From Leptothermofonsia sp049200465 (lineage in GTDB: Bacteria; Cyanobacteriota; Cyanobacteriia; Leptolyngbyales; Leptolyngbyaceae), in the NCBI RefSeq assembly GCF_049200465.1, contig NZ_CP120836.1, positions 62,001 to 126,000 on the forward strand: a DNA stretch of 64,000 nt, in the 5' to 3' direction. Positions 1 to 8,666 of this stretch are shown one piece after another. The notes beneath the pieces were generated by a model. That model was given only the letters and a program-made list of their open reading frames with translations, ran no database searches and was not told the origin of the DNA. The translations under genes were made by a program, and so were the position numbers. Positions within the stretch are counted from its first letter, which is position 1, and the number at the start of each line of letters is the position of its first letter.

Positions 1-1478
1 ACGCCAAGAGCAAAGCCCCCGACTGGAGCCAGCAGCCCACTCCGTTTAAGGAGTACAAAATTGGTTCAACTTTTGACCTAAAGCCATACCTGCAAATTGA
101 TGCAACATTTGACTCGGACACTCCAAATGCTGGCTGGTGGTGCAGGCTCTCCTGGTTACTCTATAGCAGCTATGGTTTGACAGGCGAGATTTCCATACCA
201 GACAACCCTCACTACTTGAGAGCGGCTCCATCCGCAGGGGGACTGTATCCCGCAGAAATTTATCTGATTTCCCGTGGCACGCCTCTCCTGCCTGCTGGAC
301 TGCATCATTATCATGTACGCACCCATTCTTTGATGCATTTTTGGGAGAGCGATGTTTGGACGAAACTGCAAACTGCATGTTTCTGGCACCCCGTCCTGGA
401 AAATACCCAACTGGCGCTGGTCATAACGGCTGTTTTCTTCCGTTCTGCCTGGCGCTACCAGGATCGGGCTTACCGCCGGATCTTGCTGGACTGTGGGCAT
501 TTACTTGGCAATATCGAACTGGCGTGCGCCATGAATGACTACCGTCCCCACCTGATTGGTAGCTTTATGGATGAAGCCATTGACCAAATTCTTTATCTGG
601 ATGCTGAGCAGGAGGGAGCGATCGCCATTGTTCCGCTGGCAGACCTGCTGGAAGTCAAGCAAAATCTGCCCCTGGCACGAACCATCCTGCCAGCCCCTAT
701 CCATACCCATTATCCTTCCATTCCTGATGGGCAGTTACTCAGCTATTTCCACCGGGCAACCCAGATGCCGCTCAACTCCAACACCAAAGTTAACTGGAAG
801 CTCTCAACGGTAGAAGGGCAACGGGCAGATAAATACAACTTTCCCTTTTGTTTGAAGGTGTCTACAACGGCTCCCCCCATTCCCTGGGGAGAGAATCTGG
901 AAGGGTTGCAAAACACGATTTTGCGACGGCGTTCCACCCGCGCTTACACTAGTGAAGCCCTTACCCTGAATGAACTAAAAGCCCTGCTCGACTTTACATA
1001 CCACCCCAGTCACTATATCGAACAGGGATTGGACGCCTCGCCCGATTATTGTGACCTTAACCTGGTAGAAACGTTTATTGCAGTTTCCTCCGTCACCGGC
1101 TTGGAAGAAGGCTGCTACTACTACGCCCCCAAAACCCAGGAATTGCGGCAAATCCGTTTCAAAAACTTTCGCAAAGAATTGTATTACCTCTGCCTCTGGC
1201 AAGAATTGGGACGGGATGCTGCGGCTGTCCTGTTCCATACAACAGATCTGAAGACAGCAGTAGCAGAATATGGCGATCGCGTCTACCGCTATCTGCATTT
1301 AGATGCCGGGCACCTAGGGCAGCGCCTGAACTTGGCCGCAATTTATTTGGGATTAGGCGTCAGTGGCATTGGCGGCTTTTTTGATGACCAGGTTAATGAG
1401 GTGCTTGGCATTCCCGCTGATGAAGCGGTTCTTTATATCACCACCCTGGGCCGTCCCAGACAGAAGAAGGGAGGGTGA
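1..1478 (+). CDS. SagB/ThcOx-type double nitroreductase-domain protein (5' end outside window)
   Basis: The reading frame is open from the first bases of the window, so the gene is cut at its 5' end; the TTG at 177 lies inside the conserved region and is not the start. Two nitroreductase-like halves are visible. The first contains the AAPSAGGLYPAEIYL signature typical of SagB-type FMN oxidoreductases. The second begins at the LRRRSTRAY segment and ends in GVSGIGGFFDDQVNEVLGIP. This family binds FMN and often oxidises azolines to azoles in peptide natural products, but many cyanobacterial members stand alone and have no known substrate. No precursor peptide or YcaO cyclodehydratase is visible in the window. 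Family assignment is confident; function is not. Confidence 0.85.
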   Translation, partial: AKSKAPDWSQQPTPFKEYKIGSTFDLKPYLQIDATFDSDTPNAGWWCRLSWLLYSSYGLTGEISIPDNPHYLRAAPSAGGLYPAEIYLISRGTPLLPAGLHHYHVRTHSLMHFWESDVWTKLQTACFWHPVLENTQLALVITAVFFRSAWRYQDRAYRRILLDCGHLLGNIELACAMNDYRPHLIGSFMDEAIDQILYLDAEQEGAIAIVPLADLLEVKQNLPLARTILPAPIHTHYPSIPDGQLLSYFHRATQMPLNSNTKVNWKLSTVEGQRADKYNFPFCLKVSTTAPPIPWGENLEGLQNTILRRRSTRAYTSEALTLNELKALLDFTYHPSHYIEQGLDASPDYCDLNLVETFIAVSSVTGLEEGCYYYAPKTQELRQIRFKNFRKELYYLCLWQELGRDAAAVLFHTTDLKTAVAEYGDRVYRYLHLDAGHLGQRLNLAAIYLGLGVSGIGGFFDDQVNEVLGIPADEAVLYITTLGRPRQKKGG

Positions 1479-1574
1479 GGAGCTGGTAGGAAAGGAGAGG
1501 AGTGAGAGGGCAGAAGGGAGCCAGGGTGGAGTTGGAGAGTGATGGAGTAATGGGGGTGGATGAGTGGATGACCC

Positions 1575-2381
1575 TTACGGGTTCACTGGTTGTCCACCTC
1601 GAAACTGTCCAACAAAGCGCTTACCATTGGCATAGACCAACACCCCCTTACCATCGGGTTTGCCACCCCGGAGCTCGCCAGTGTAGCTTCTGAAGGCGCT
1701 ACCCCGTGGATAGGTGCAGGTTCCCTTACCGCTTAACTGGCTGCTGAAGAAAACTCCCTGACAGCGAATGCCATCAGCGTTGGTAAGAACCCCTTGCCCA
1801 TTCACCTGCCCCAGGTAAAAATCACCAGAATAGGTGCTGCCGCTAAATTTCATGGTGCCTTTGCCGTGGGGTTGTCCGTCACGCATGGTGCCGGTGTAGC
1901 TCATTCCGTTGGGCATGACCAGAGATCCCCTGCCGTAAAACCGACCGTTGCGAAAAGTTCCGACGTAGCGCCCACCGTCTCGATAGGTGAGGGTGCCTTT
2001 GCCGTTGTATTTGCCATTGGAAAAACCACCCTCGTAGCGATCGCCATTCGCAAAAATGTACATTCCCCTGCCGTTGGGCAGCCCGTTCCGCACCGAGCCT
2101 TCATAGCGGTCATCATTCTGGTACACAAACGTGCCAACCCCATTCGGTACCCCGTTACGAATCTGTCCCCGATAGTAGTTGTAGGGGTTACCGGGGTTCA
2201 CATTCGAGAACACACAAATGCCTGTGCCGCTCCGTCCACTGAAATTTCCCTCGCACGTAGCTCCATCCTCAAGGGTAATCGTTGCGGCCCTGGCAGGTAG
2301 GGGCTGACTCAAGCCGATGGCAACTTCCAGGGCAGAAACCGCCAGAACACCGATACCCAATTGTTGAATTGAAGGATGCAT
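1575..2381 (-). CDS. secreted MORN-repeat protein
   Basis: A 268-residue protein with an N-terminal signal peptide (hydrophobic stretch ending in a PLPARA cleavage-like site near residue 32). It is followed by about eight MORN-type repeats with the pattern GxGxxxYxNGDRYEGxxxNGxxNGxG. MORN repeats form an elongated beta-sheet and usually mediate protein or lipid contacts; cyanobacteria encode many exported ones of unknown role. It is convergent with the nitroreductase gene, and no operon partner lies next to it. The fold assignment is firm and the function unknown. Confidence 0.85.
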   Translation of the reverse strand: MHPSIQQLGIGVLAVSALEVAIGLSQPLPARAATITLEDGATCEGNFSGRSGTGICVFSNVNPGNPYNYYRGQIRNGVPNGVGTFVYQNDDRYEGSVRNGLPNGRGMYIFANGDRYEGGFSNGKYNGKGTLTYRDGGRYVGTFRNGRFYGRGSLVMPNGMSYTGTMRDGQPHGKGTMKFSGSTYSGDFYLGQVNGQGVLTNADGIRCQGVFFSSQLSGKGTCTYPRGSAFRSYTGELRGGKPDGKGVLVYANGKRFVGQFRGGQPVNP

Positions 2382-3157
2382 AACAGGTACTCCGTTTGAG
2401 AACTCCTAACAGTTTTGATTTTCGTAGCGAAAGGCAGAAAATAGGATAGGGAGAGGGAGGAGGAAGAAGGAGAAAGAAGAAAGAAGCCAGGAGTTAGGAG
2501 TCAGGATTGGGGACTGAGGGCTAGGGATTAGATATTGGAGGGTTTGTCAAATTTTTTGTGGCAATCCTGGAAAGGGGTTCGAGGGAATCAGGGTTTCAAG
2601 GAATCAGAGGCCCGTTTCTAGAACACCCCCCGAAGTCAGAGTCCCATTTCTAGAACAGCCTCGTATTGGAGCAATTCAGAACTCATCTACCCATCCACCC
2701 ATCCAGCCCCTCACTTCTCACATTTGTCATTAAGAGTTCCCTAAAGCTTGCACGGATTTAACGATGTTTACAGTAAGTTTGAAATGGATAAACCACTCTT
2801 TGACCCCTAGCCCCTATTCCCTAGCCCCTTAAAGAGGGTGGCTAACTCAACTGAAAAACTCTGTATAACCAGACAATTGCACATCTCCAGGAAACGGCGG
2901 GAGCAACTTTAAGCATGAGCTTGATAGATTGGATTAATGATGCGTTTTATTCCCTAGCAATTATTCCTAGCAATTATTAATATTCCAGATTTGTGGCTCG
3001 TTTCATTCAAGCAACTCCTCACCTCTTACCAGCCCCGGCTTCTAGCTTCTGGCTCCTGCCCCCCACCTTCTGCCTCCTAACTTCTCACATAGGCAAATCG
3101 TGGATTCAATCGGTATAAGCTATAGTGAATGGTTGATTCATTGAAACACTAGCGGCT
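2382..3157. other. 776-bp intergenic region: purine-rich low complexity plus repeat G
   Basis: No convincing gene is present. It holds a purine-rich stretch (about 2440-2530), one copy of dispersed repeat G (2540-2630), a second partial copy of the motif TTTCTAGAACA near 2650, and pyrimidine-rich sequence near 3010-3090. The promoter of the BlaI-M56 pair must lie at the right end, but I see no clear -35/-10 pair or operator dyad. Confidence 0.5.
2540..2630 (+). repeat. dispersed repeat G, copy 1
   Basis: About 90 bp that recurs in the opposite orientation at 32736-32825. Shared blocks include the TTTGTGGCAATCCTGGAAAG, GGGAATCAGGGTTTCAAGGA and CGTTTCTAGAACACCCCC segments. In both places it is intergenic and sits beside purine-rich low-complexity DNA. 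Confidence 0.75.
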
Positions 3158-3577
3158 ATGGCTTCTTTGCCAGATCACCGACCTAAGCAACTTTCCCTTG
3201 GCCCATTGGAAGCCGAAATTCTGCAAATTGTTTGGGAATTGGGAACAGCGACGGTCAAGGATGTGCATGAACGGATTTTGTCCAATCCAGAGCGGGAGTT
3301 GGCATATACATCTGTCACGACCGTGCTGCAACGGCTGGCCCAGAAAGGCTGGTTGACCTGTGACAAGCAGGGAAAGACACATATTTGGGAACCGTTGATT
3401 TCTCAGGCAGAGGCGCAGGCACTGCGGGCTTATGAACAATTGAATCAGTTTTTGGCGGTAGGCAATCCCGATGTGGTTGCGGCTTTTGCTGACAAGTTAG
3501 ATCAGGCGAGTGTAGAGCAGATCGAGGCGATCGCCCAGCGTCTGCGCTCGATTCGTAAAGCCAGGGAGGAGCAGTAA
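3158..3577 (+). CDS. BlaI/MecI/CopY-family transcriptional repressor
   Basis: A 139-residue protein with the winged-helix pattern of the BlaI family: LGPLEAEILQIVWELG at residues 12-27, then AYTSVTTVLQRLAQKGWL in the recognition-helix region and a C-terminal dimerisation helix. Such repressors bind operator dyads as dimers and are inactivated by proteolysis started by a partner M56 membrane protease. That partner follows directly: the TAA stop and the next ATG share one base (TAATG), which implies translational coupling. No beta-lactamase gene is nearby, so the regulon is unknown. Confidence 0.9.
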   Translation: MASLPDHRPKQLSLGPLEAEILQIVWELGTATVKDVHERILSNPERELAYTSVTTVLQRLAQKGWLTCDKQGKTHIWEPLISQAEAQALRAYEQLNQFLAVGNPDVVAAFADKLDQASVEQIEAIAQRLRSIRKAREEQ

Positions 3578-4419
3578 TGCATCTAACCCTTTTGCTGGCG
3601 GCCTTAACAGTTGCTGGGTTGCTGAGGTTGCAGCCCATCGATCCGAATCAGAACTGGCAGGAACGCTGGTGGCGATTGCTGGGTCTGTTTCTTTTCTCAC
3701 CGTTGTTGTTGCTGGCAACGGCGATCGCTCTGGTCTGGATGGGACCACGGGGACAGATGGTGCGCTGGTGGGAAGGTTGGTTCAGTTACTCATTGGCACT
3801 TCTGTTTCTGGTTTTTGCCGTTTTTTGGGCAATCAAACTGGCGGGGGAAGGTTGGCGGTCTTTACGTCGGGTCAGGAAATATCCCCAATGGGAGCTAAAG
3901 GGCACCTCCGCCCGCTTACTGCCGACGCCGATCCCCTTTGTTGCCAGGGTTGGCTTCTGGCGTTCTGAACTGGTGATCAGCCAGGGGTTATTGCAAGCCT
4001 TTGATGCAGATCATCTAAACGCTGTTTTAACTCACGAGCAGGCCCATCACTACTACCGGGATACCTTCTGGTTTTTCTGGCTTGGTTGGTTGCGCAGGCT
4101 GACCTTCTGGCTGCCGCAAACGGAAACTCTCTGGCAGGAGTTGCTGCTCCTGCGGGAACATCGAGCTGACTGTTGGGCGGCGCAATCAGTTGATAGCCTG
4201 CTTCTGGCAGAGTCGCTGGTGCAAATGGTCAGTGCTCCGGCACTGTATTCTGAAATTGCGTCTGCCGCCTTCAGTAATGCACTGCCTCACAATCGCCTGG
4301 AAGAGCGAATAGAGGTATTGTTGTCCCAGCCCAAACCGCTTCAGCAAATAGGATTGTGGGTTTGGGCATGGTTACTTTCAGGCTTTCTTCCGCTGCTGGT
4401 TGCTCCTTTTCATTACTAA
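3577..4419 (+). CDS. M56-family (BlaR1-like) membrane zinc metalloprotease
   Basis: A 280-residue protein with hydrophobic segments near residues 1-18, 33-55, 68-90 and at the C-terminus. It carries the zinc motif HEQAH in LTHEQAHHYYRD (about residues 151-162) and a downstream glutamate in LLLREHRADCWA, as expected for M56 peptidases. It lacks the extracellular penicillin-binding sensor domain of BlaR1, so the inducing signal must differ. It is coupled to the BlaI-type repressor by a one-base stop/start overlap and is presumably the protease that lifts repression. It ends one base before the convergent CBS-domain gene. Confidence 0.88.
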   Translation: MHLTLLLAALTVAGLLRLQPIDPNQNWQERWWRLLGLFLFSPLLLLATAIALVWMGPRGQMVRWWEGWFSYSLALLFLVFAVFWAIKLAGEGWRSLRRVRKYPQWELKGTSARLLPTPIPFVARVGFWRSELVISQGLLQAFDADHLNAVLTHEQAHHYYRDTFWFFWLGWLRRLTFWLPQTETLWQELLLLREHRADCWAAQSVDSLLLAESLVQMVSAPALYSEIASAAFSNALPHNRLEERIEVLLSQPKPLQQIGLWVWAWLLSGFLPLLVAPFHY

Positions 4420-4420
4420 A

Positions 4421-5742
4421 TCAATCTTCCATCTCGATATCTGGAGTAGGAAGTTGAGTCACCCTTACCCGTTGTCCATCTTCCAGGACAGTCAGCACAA
4501 TGTTCTGAATTTGAAGGGTATCTCCTGGTTCGGGCGATCGCTGTAACTCCTCCAGAAACAATCCGGCCAGGGTAGCTGCCTCTTCACGTGGCAGTTCCAA
4601 ATCCAGCTCATTGTTGACAGTGGCAATGCTGGCACGGATTTTGAAAATGCCTTCATGCTCTCCAATCTGGCGAAACTCTCGTTCCTCTTCCGCGTCATAC
4701 TCATCCCGGATTTCGCCCACAATCTCTTCCAATACATCTTCTAACGTCACCAGTCCGGCTGTGCCGCCAAATTCGTCCCGTACAATTACCAGATGCAGGC
4801 GGTTTTTCTTCATCTCTTCTAAAATTTCATTGGCAGGTTTATTCTCTGTAATGAAATAGACCGGGCGTAGCAGTTCTCGAATACGGGGGGGTGCTCCAGT
4901 AAACCGGGGAGGGGTCGGATCAGGTCTTTGACATGCAAAATGCCCACAATATGATCCAGGTCCCTGTCACAGACCGGCAAACGGGTATGGGCGTTATCAG
5001 CCACAATCTGGTACGCCTCTTCCAGGGGGGTGTCAATTCTAAGGTATTGGATCTGGACACGGGGCACCATAATCGCCCTGGCGGTAATGTGACTAAGTTC
5101 CACAGCGCCGTGGATAATGCGCCGCTCCTGTTCTCCCACGGAACCGCCTGCCCGCCCGGCATCCACCATTGCCTTAATTTCCTCTGGACTGACCGACTCC
5201 TCTTCGTCTTCAACTGGATTGCCCGTCAGTTTGAGGATAAGGTTGGTAGAAGCGCTGACTATGCGGACAACGGGTGTTACCAGCTTTTCTAGAAATCGAA
5301 TGGGGCGAATACAGAACAGGGCAAACTCTTCGGCATGGCGGATTGCCAGACGCTTGGGAACAAGTTCACCCAGGACCAGACTGAGTAGAGCAATGACCAC
5401 TGTGATCCCGATTAACGCTACCTGACTGGCAACTTGGGGAGGCAGGGGGGGAGTGAGCAACGTTGCGAGCGGCCCCGCCAGGTTGTCGGCTGCAAATGCG
5501 CCGTTGAGAAAGCCAGTCAGCGTGATCACCAGCTGAATGGTTGCTAGAAACCGGGTGCTGTCTTCTGTTGTTCTTAAAACCAGGCGGGCACGGCGATCGC
5601 CCTGGTCTGCTAGCATCCTTATCCGTACATCATTAACAGATACCAATGCAATTTCAGCCGCAGCAAAGAAAGCATTAATCGCGATCAGTACCAGGTTAAT
5701 CAGGATGAGCAGCCCGACGTTGGAGGATTCAGCGGTATTCAT
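4421..5742 (-). pseudogene. CorC/HlyC-family CNNM-CBS membrane protein, frameshifted
   Basis: The N-terminal part (start ATG at 5742) carries the CNNM transmembrane domain (NLVLIAINAFFAAAEIALV onward) and the first CBS domain (GILHVKDL). The second CBS region (LHLVIVRDEFGGTAGLVTLEDVLEEIVGE) and the CorC_HlyC C-terminal domain lie in another frame. The frame changes at a run of seven G at 4885-4891. One extra base there would restore a continuous product of about 440 residues reading PRIRELLRPVYFITENKPA, a normal family length. The family is linked to divalent cation (Mg/Co) efflux in the inner membrane. The break is either a sequencing indel or a very recent mutation, since both halves are otherwise well conserved. 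Confidence 0.85.
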
Positions 5743-5903
5743 GTAAAAGTTCTGGAGCGCAGACAAACATGGTTTCCCCTGGCACTCCAGCAAAAATAGG
5801 GACTTTCCAAAGTTTACCGCCTATTGCTCAGCCTTCTTTAGCAGAAATCAAATAGTAAATTTCCAGGGCTTACGCAAACCCCGGAGATTTTAACTTAAAT
5901 ATA

Positions 5904-5997
5904 GTGTCCTTCTTGAAATTTGAACGGGGTGCAGGGGTTCCACCCCTGCCTGGGGGCGCCGCCCCCCCTCCCCCCTTGACAATTAATGATGACTACC
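5904..5997. repeat. chimeric hairpin repeat: A-type core with D-type end
   Basis: It starts with TATAGTGTCCTTCTTGAAAT, continues with the A-type core (ACGGGGTGCAGGGGTTCC, then CCTGGGGGCGCCGCCCCCC) and ends with ATTAATGATGACTACC, the end sequence of repeat D. The left end resembles the right end of the composite element at 14165-14335. Purely intergenic, between the CBS gene and the permease pair. Confidence 0.65.
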
Positions 5998-6158
5998 TTT
6001 TTATATGTCAGGCAAAATATGTCCGGCAGAATGATACAGAGCAAAGGGGTATCCTTTGAGGGGCACTTTTTGGGGTTTCTGGGGAGAGGAATTGCAGCCC
6101 TTTACCTGGAAGAAATCCGGGAATATCTGTCGGGGTGGTCGCTTTAGAGGGGGTTTGA

Positions 6159-7217
6159 ATGGGATTGAAGTTGAAGCGATTTCTGCCGTTGGTGTCGCCG
6201 TTGCTGGCGATCGCCGCTGCGCTCTTAGTTGGTGCAGGTTTGATTCTACTGGCAGGAGTTAGCCCCCTCAAGGCTTACACGGTTTTATTTAGCGAATCTC
6301 TGGCCAGTTACTACGGCTTTGGCAATACTCTAACAAAGACAGCTCCGCTGCTGCTGACAAGTTTAGGGGTTTTGGCTGCCCTCAAGGCGGGTCAATTCAA
6401 CATTGGGGGAGAAGGACAAATCTACATGGGGGGCCTGGGCAGTGCCCTGGTTGGGCTGTACATCCGCGGGCTGCCTCTGGTGATTCATGTGCCACTGGCA
6501 TTGCTGGGGGGCTTTTTGTTGGGCGCTGTCTGGGGCATGATTCCGGGTTATTTGAAGGCATACCAGGGCGTCAATGAAGTCATTACCACCCTCCTCCTGA
6601 ACTACATTGCTCAAAATTTGGTGAGCTATGCTGTCAGCCATCCACTGAAAGAACTGGGGGCTCCAACCCCATTCAGTCCAATGATTGCGCCCACCGCCCA
6701 GTTGCCCATCCTTCTGCCCCAGACTCAGGTTCATGCCGGGATCTTGCTGGGACTGGTAGCAACGGTGGTTCTGTGGGTTGTGTTGACGCGATCGCCCCTC
6801 GGCTATCAGATTGAAACCGTTGGACAGAATCCTATTGCTGCCCGGTATGCCGGAATTTCTGTTGAACGCACCATTTTGCTGGTGATGGCACTGGCCGGTG
6901 GCTTGGCAGGGCTGGCGGGGGCTGGCGAAGTGATGGGGCTAAAATATCGCCTGTTTGAAAACTTTTCAACAGGGTATGGGTTTGATGCGATCGCGATCGC
7001 CTTCCTCAGTCGGGGTAACCTGGCAGGCATCGTACTGACATCCCTCTTTTTCGGCGCTCTGCGCGGCGGAGCCAACGTCATGCAGCGCAGTGCTGGAGTT
7101 CCGGTCACAGTGGTTTACGCCATCCAGGGGTTTACAGTTCTGTTTATTGCAATCAGTCTGGTACTGGAGCGGAATCTTCTATTCAAGAACCGGCAGCCAG
7201 AAATCATGCCTAGGTAA
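6159..7217 (+). CDS. BMP-family ABC transporter permease (YufP-like), subunit 1
   Basis: A 352-residue polytopic membrane protein of the BPD_transp_2 class, with about eight to ten hydrophobic segments. Landmarks are the FNIGGEGQIYMGGLGSALV segment after the third helix, GVNEVITTLLLNYIA, and the coupling-loop region IETVGQNPIAARYAGI. These motifs match permeases of nucleoside/simple-sugar uptake systems that use a BMP-type lipoprotein. The second permease follows five bases later. The ATPase and the binding protein of the system are not in this window, so the substrate cannot be assigned. The ATG at 6159 follows a weak GA-rich leader. Confidence 0.85.
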   Translation: MGLKLKRFLPLVSPLLAIAAALLVGAGLILLAGVSPLKAYTVLFSESLASYYGFGNTLTKTAPLLLTSLGVLAALKAGQFNIGGEGQIYMGGLGSALVGLYIRGLPLVIHVPLALLGGFLLGAVWGMIPGYLKAYQGVNEVITTLLLNYIAQNLVSYAVSHPLKELGAPTPFSPMIAPTAQLPILLPQTQVHAGILLGLVATVVLWVVLTRSPLGYQIETVGQNPIAARYAGISVERTILLVMALAGGLAGLAGAGEVMGLKYRLFENFSTGYGFDAIAIAFLSRGNLAGIVLTSLFFGALRGGANVMQRSAGVPVTVVYAIQGFTVLFIAISLVLERNLLFKNRQPEIMPR

Positions 7218-7222
7218 TTACC

Positions 7223-8161
7223 ATGTCCACGCTTCCCTTCCTCTCCGACTATCTCTCTGCCAGTCTGCGGTTATCGATGCCTCTGGCGTTTGCAGCTCTG
7301 GGTGGGCTCTGGTCTGAGCGGTCTGGAGTTTTGAACATTGGGCTGGAGGGAATGCTGCTTACGGGGGCGTTTGTCAGTGCGGCGGCAACCTTTTATGTCG
7401 GTGGCAATGGGTGGTTGGGAATTCTGGCAGCGCTGGTTGCTGGGGGGCTGGTGGGGCTGTTGCATGCTTTTCTGTGCGTGACGCTGAAGGTCGATCAACT
7501 GGTATCGGGGCTGGCTATTAACCTGTCGGCGGCGGGGTTAACCGCGTTTATGTCACGGCTGATGTTTACCAGTGAGACAACCCAGCGATTGCCTGGTATG
7601 GACGCGATCGCCATCCCCGGCTTCAGCCAGATCCCTCTTCTGGGTTCCCTTCTGTTTAATCAGGATCCCCTGGTTTATCTACTGTTTCTTCTCGTACCGC
7701 TGAGTACCTATGTTTTGTTTCGCACCAGCCTGGGGTTAACCCTGCGGGCTGTGGGCGAATATCCCCGTGCTGCCGATACAGCCGGAATCCAGGTTGCCAG
7801 AGTCCGCTACATCAGTGTGATCTTGAGTGGTGTCCTGGCGGCTTTGGGGGGAGCCTACCTGGTGTTGGTGCATGTAAAATTTTTTACAGAAGATATTAGT
7901 GCCGGAAAGGGGTTCATTGCTCTGGCTGCGCTGATTTTCGGGCGATGGCACCCGGTCAGTACAGTACTGGCGTGTCTGTTATTTGGCGCGTCAGAGGCTC
8001 TGCAACTCCGCATCCAGGCATTTAATTTGAATATTCCTTACCAATTTCTAGTAATGCTGCCCTACGCGATCGCCCTTCTGGCCATGGTTGGACTTGCGGG
8101 TCGATCAACCCCACCCGCCGCATTGGGCACTCCCTACAGCAAGGAAACCCCTGGGGAGTAA
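7223..8161 (+). CDS. BMP-family ABC transporter permease (YufQ-like), subunit 2
   Basis: A 312-residue integral membrane protein and partner of the upstream permease. It has the GGLWSERSGVLNIGLEGMLL signature near residues 27-46, the VDQLVSGLAINLSAAGLTAF segment, and the coupling loop LRAVGEYPRAADTAGIQVAR. It follows the first permease by only five bases, so the two form an operon and probably a heterodimeric channel. The substrate is unknown; nucleosides are the usual cargo of close relatives. No ATP-binding or BMP lipoprotein gene follows; the next 500 bp is repeat DNA. Confidence 0.85.
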   Translation: MSTLPFLSDYLSASLRLSMPLAFAALGGLWSERSGVLNIGLEGMLLTGAFVSAAATFYVGGNGWLGILAALVAGGLVGLLHAFLCVTLKVDQLVSGLAINLSAAGLTAFMSRLMFTSETTQRLPGMDAIAIPGFSQIPLLGSLLFNQDPLVYLLFLLVPLSTYVLFRTSLGLTLRAVGEYPRAADTAGIQVARVRYISVILSGVLAALGGAYLVLVHVKFFTEDISAGKGFIALAALIFGRWHPVSTVLACLLFGASEALQLRIQAFNLNIPYQFLVMLPYAIALLAMVGLAGRSTPPAALGTPYSKETPGE

Positions 8162-8246
8162 CCATTTCTATCGCATAAAGCTTAAATTTTCTGGAAAACG
8201 GTATCTACCGTGTGTATTGGAACTTAGCGGCGATCCCCAAACACTT

Positions 8247-8359
8247 TATAGCGATAGCCACCAGGCTTAGGACGGGGTGCAGGGGTGAAATCCCTGGCTG
8301 GGGGCGCAGCCCCCCATCCCCTTAAAGTCAATGTCCTAAGTAACCTGGCGGCAGCTATA
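8247..8359. repeat. repeat A, full copy 1
   Basis: About 113 bp bounded by TATAGC...GCTATA inverted ends: TATAGCGATAGCCACCAGGC on the left and CCTGGCGGCAGCTATA on the right. Inside are GGACGGGGTGCAGGGG and the hairpin-forming GGGGGCGCAGCCCCCC. At least seven further full or near-full copies occur in the window in both orientations. It behaves like a MITE or palindromic intergenic element. Confidence 0.85.
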
Positions 8360-8469
8360 AAAGAATGAACGTCAATAGCAGAGAGCCTTAAACCTTCATT
8401 TCCATATCGATAAGTTGATACAGCTTCTTTATAAAGAGCAATCTGCTGTTGTAAACCATTCTTAGCCAT
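8359..8469 (-). other. possible small-gene remnant cut by repeat A
   Basis: On the minus strand from an ATG at 8469, about 37 residues (MAKNGLQQQIALYKEAVSTY, then RYGNEGLRLSAIDVHSFIA) look protein-like. The frame then runs straight into repeat A, which supplies the remaining residues up to 8224. I do not recognise the product. It could be a small hypothetical gene whose 3' end was replaced by the repeat, or chance. Confidence 0.25.
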
Positions 8470-8666
8470 CAAAAATTGTTGCCAGGCTCAACGCTAGCGT
8501 TTAAGGGTGCGCCTTTTCACTCTCATAGTTAGTCTCATGACTCTATAGGTCGGAAAACTGAATATCTTGAAAAGCTCAGATTCTATTTAATTCTCTTTCA
8601 AAAAAAATTAAGTTTTTTGCTATATATTGAGAGCGAATTGGTCTGGTGGTTTGGAGGAGTGAATTG

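Noticed and set aside
177..1478. TTG at 177 as the start of the nitroreductase gene
   Set aside because: The frame is open and conserved-looking back to base 3 and beyond the window; the TTG lies within the protein.
1794..2300. 168-residue open frame on the plus strand
   Set aside because: It is the complement of the MORN-repeat gene; its apparent repeats only mirror the MORN repeats.
8224..8358. C-terminal part of the minus-strand frame 8224-8472
   Set aside because: It is translated repeat A; similar peptides arise at every A copy.
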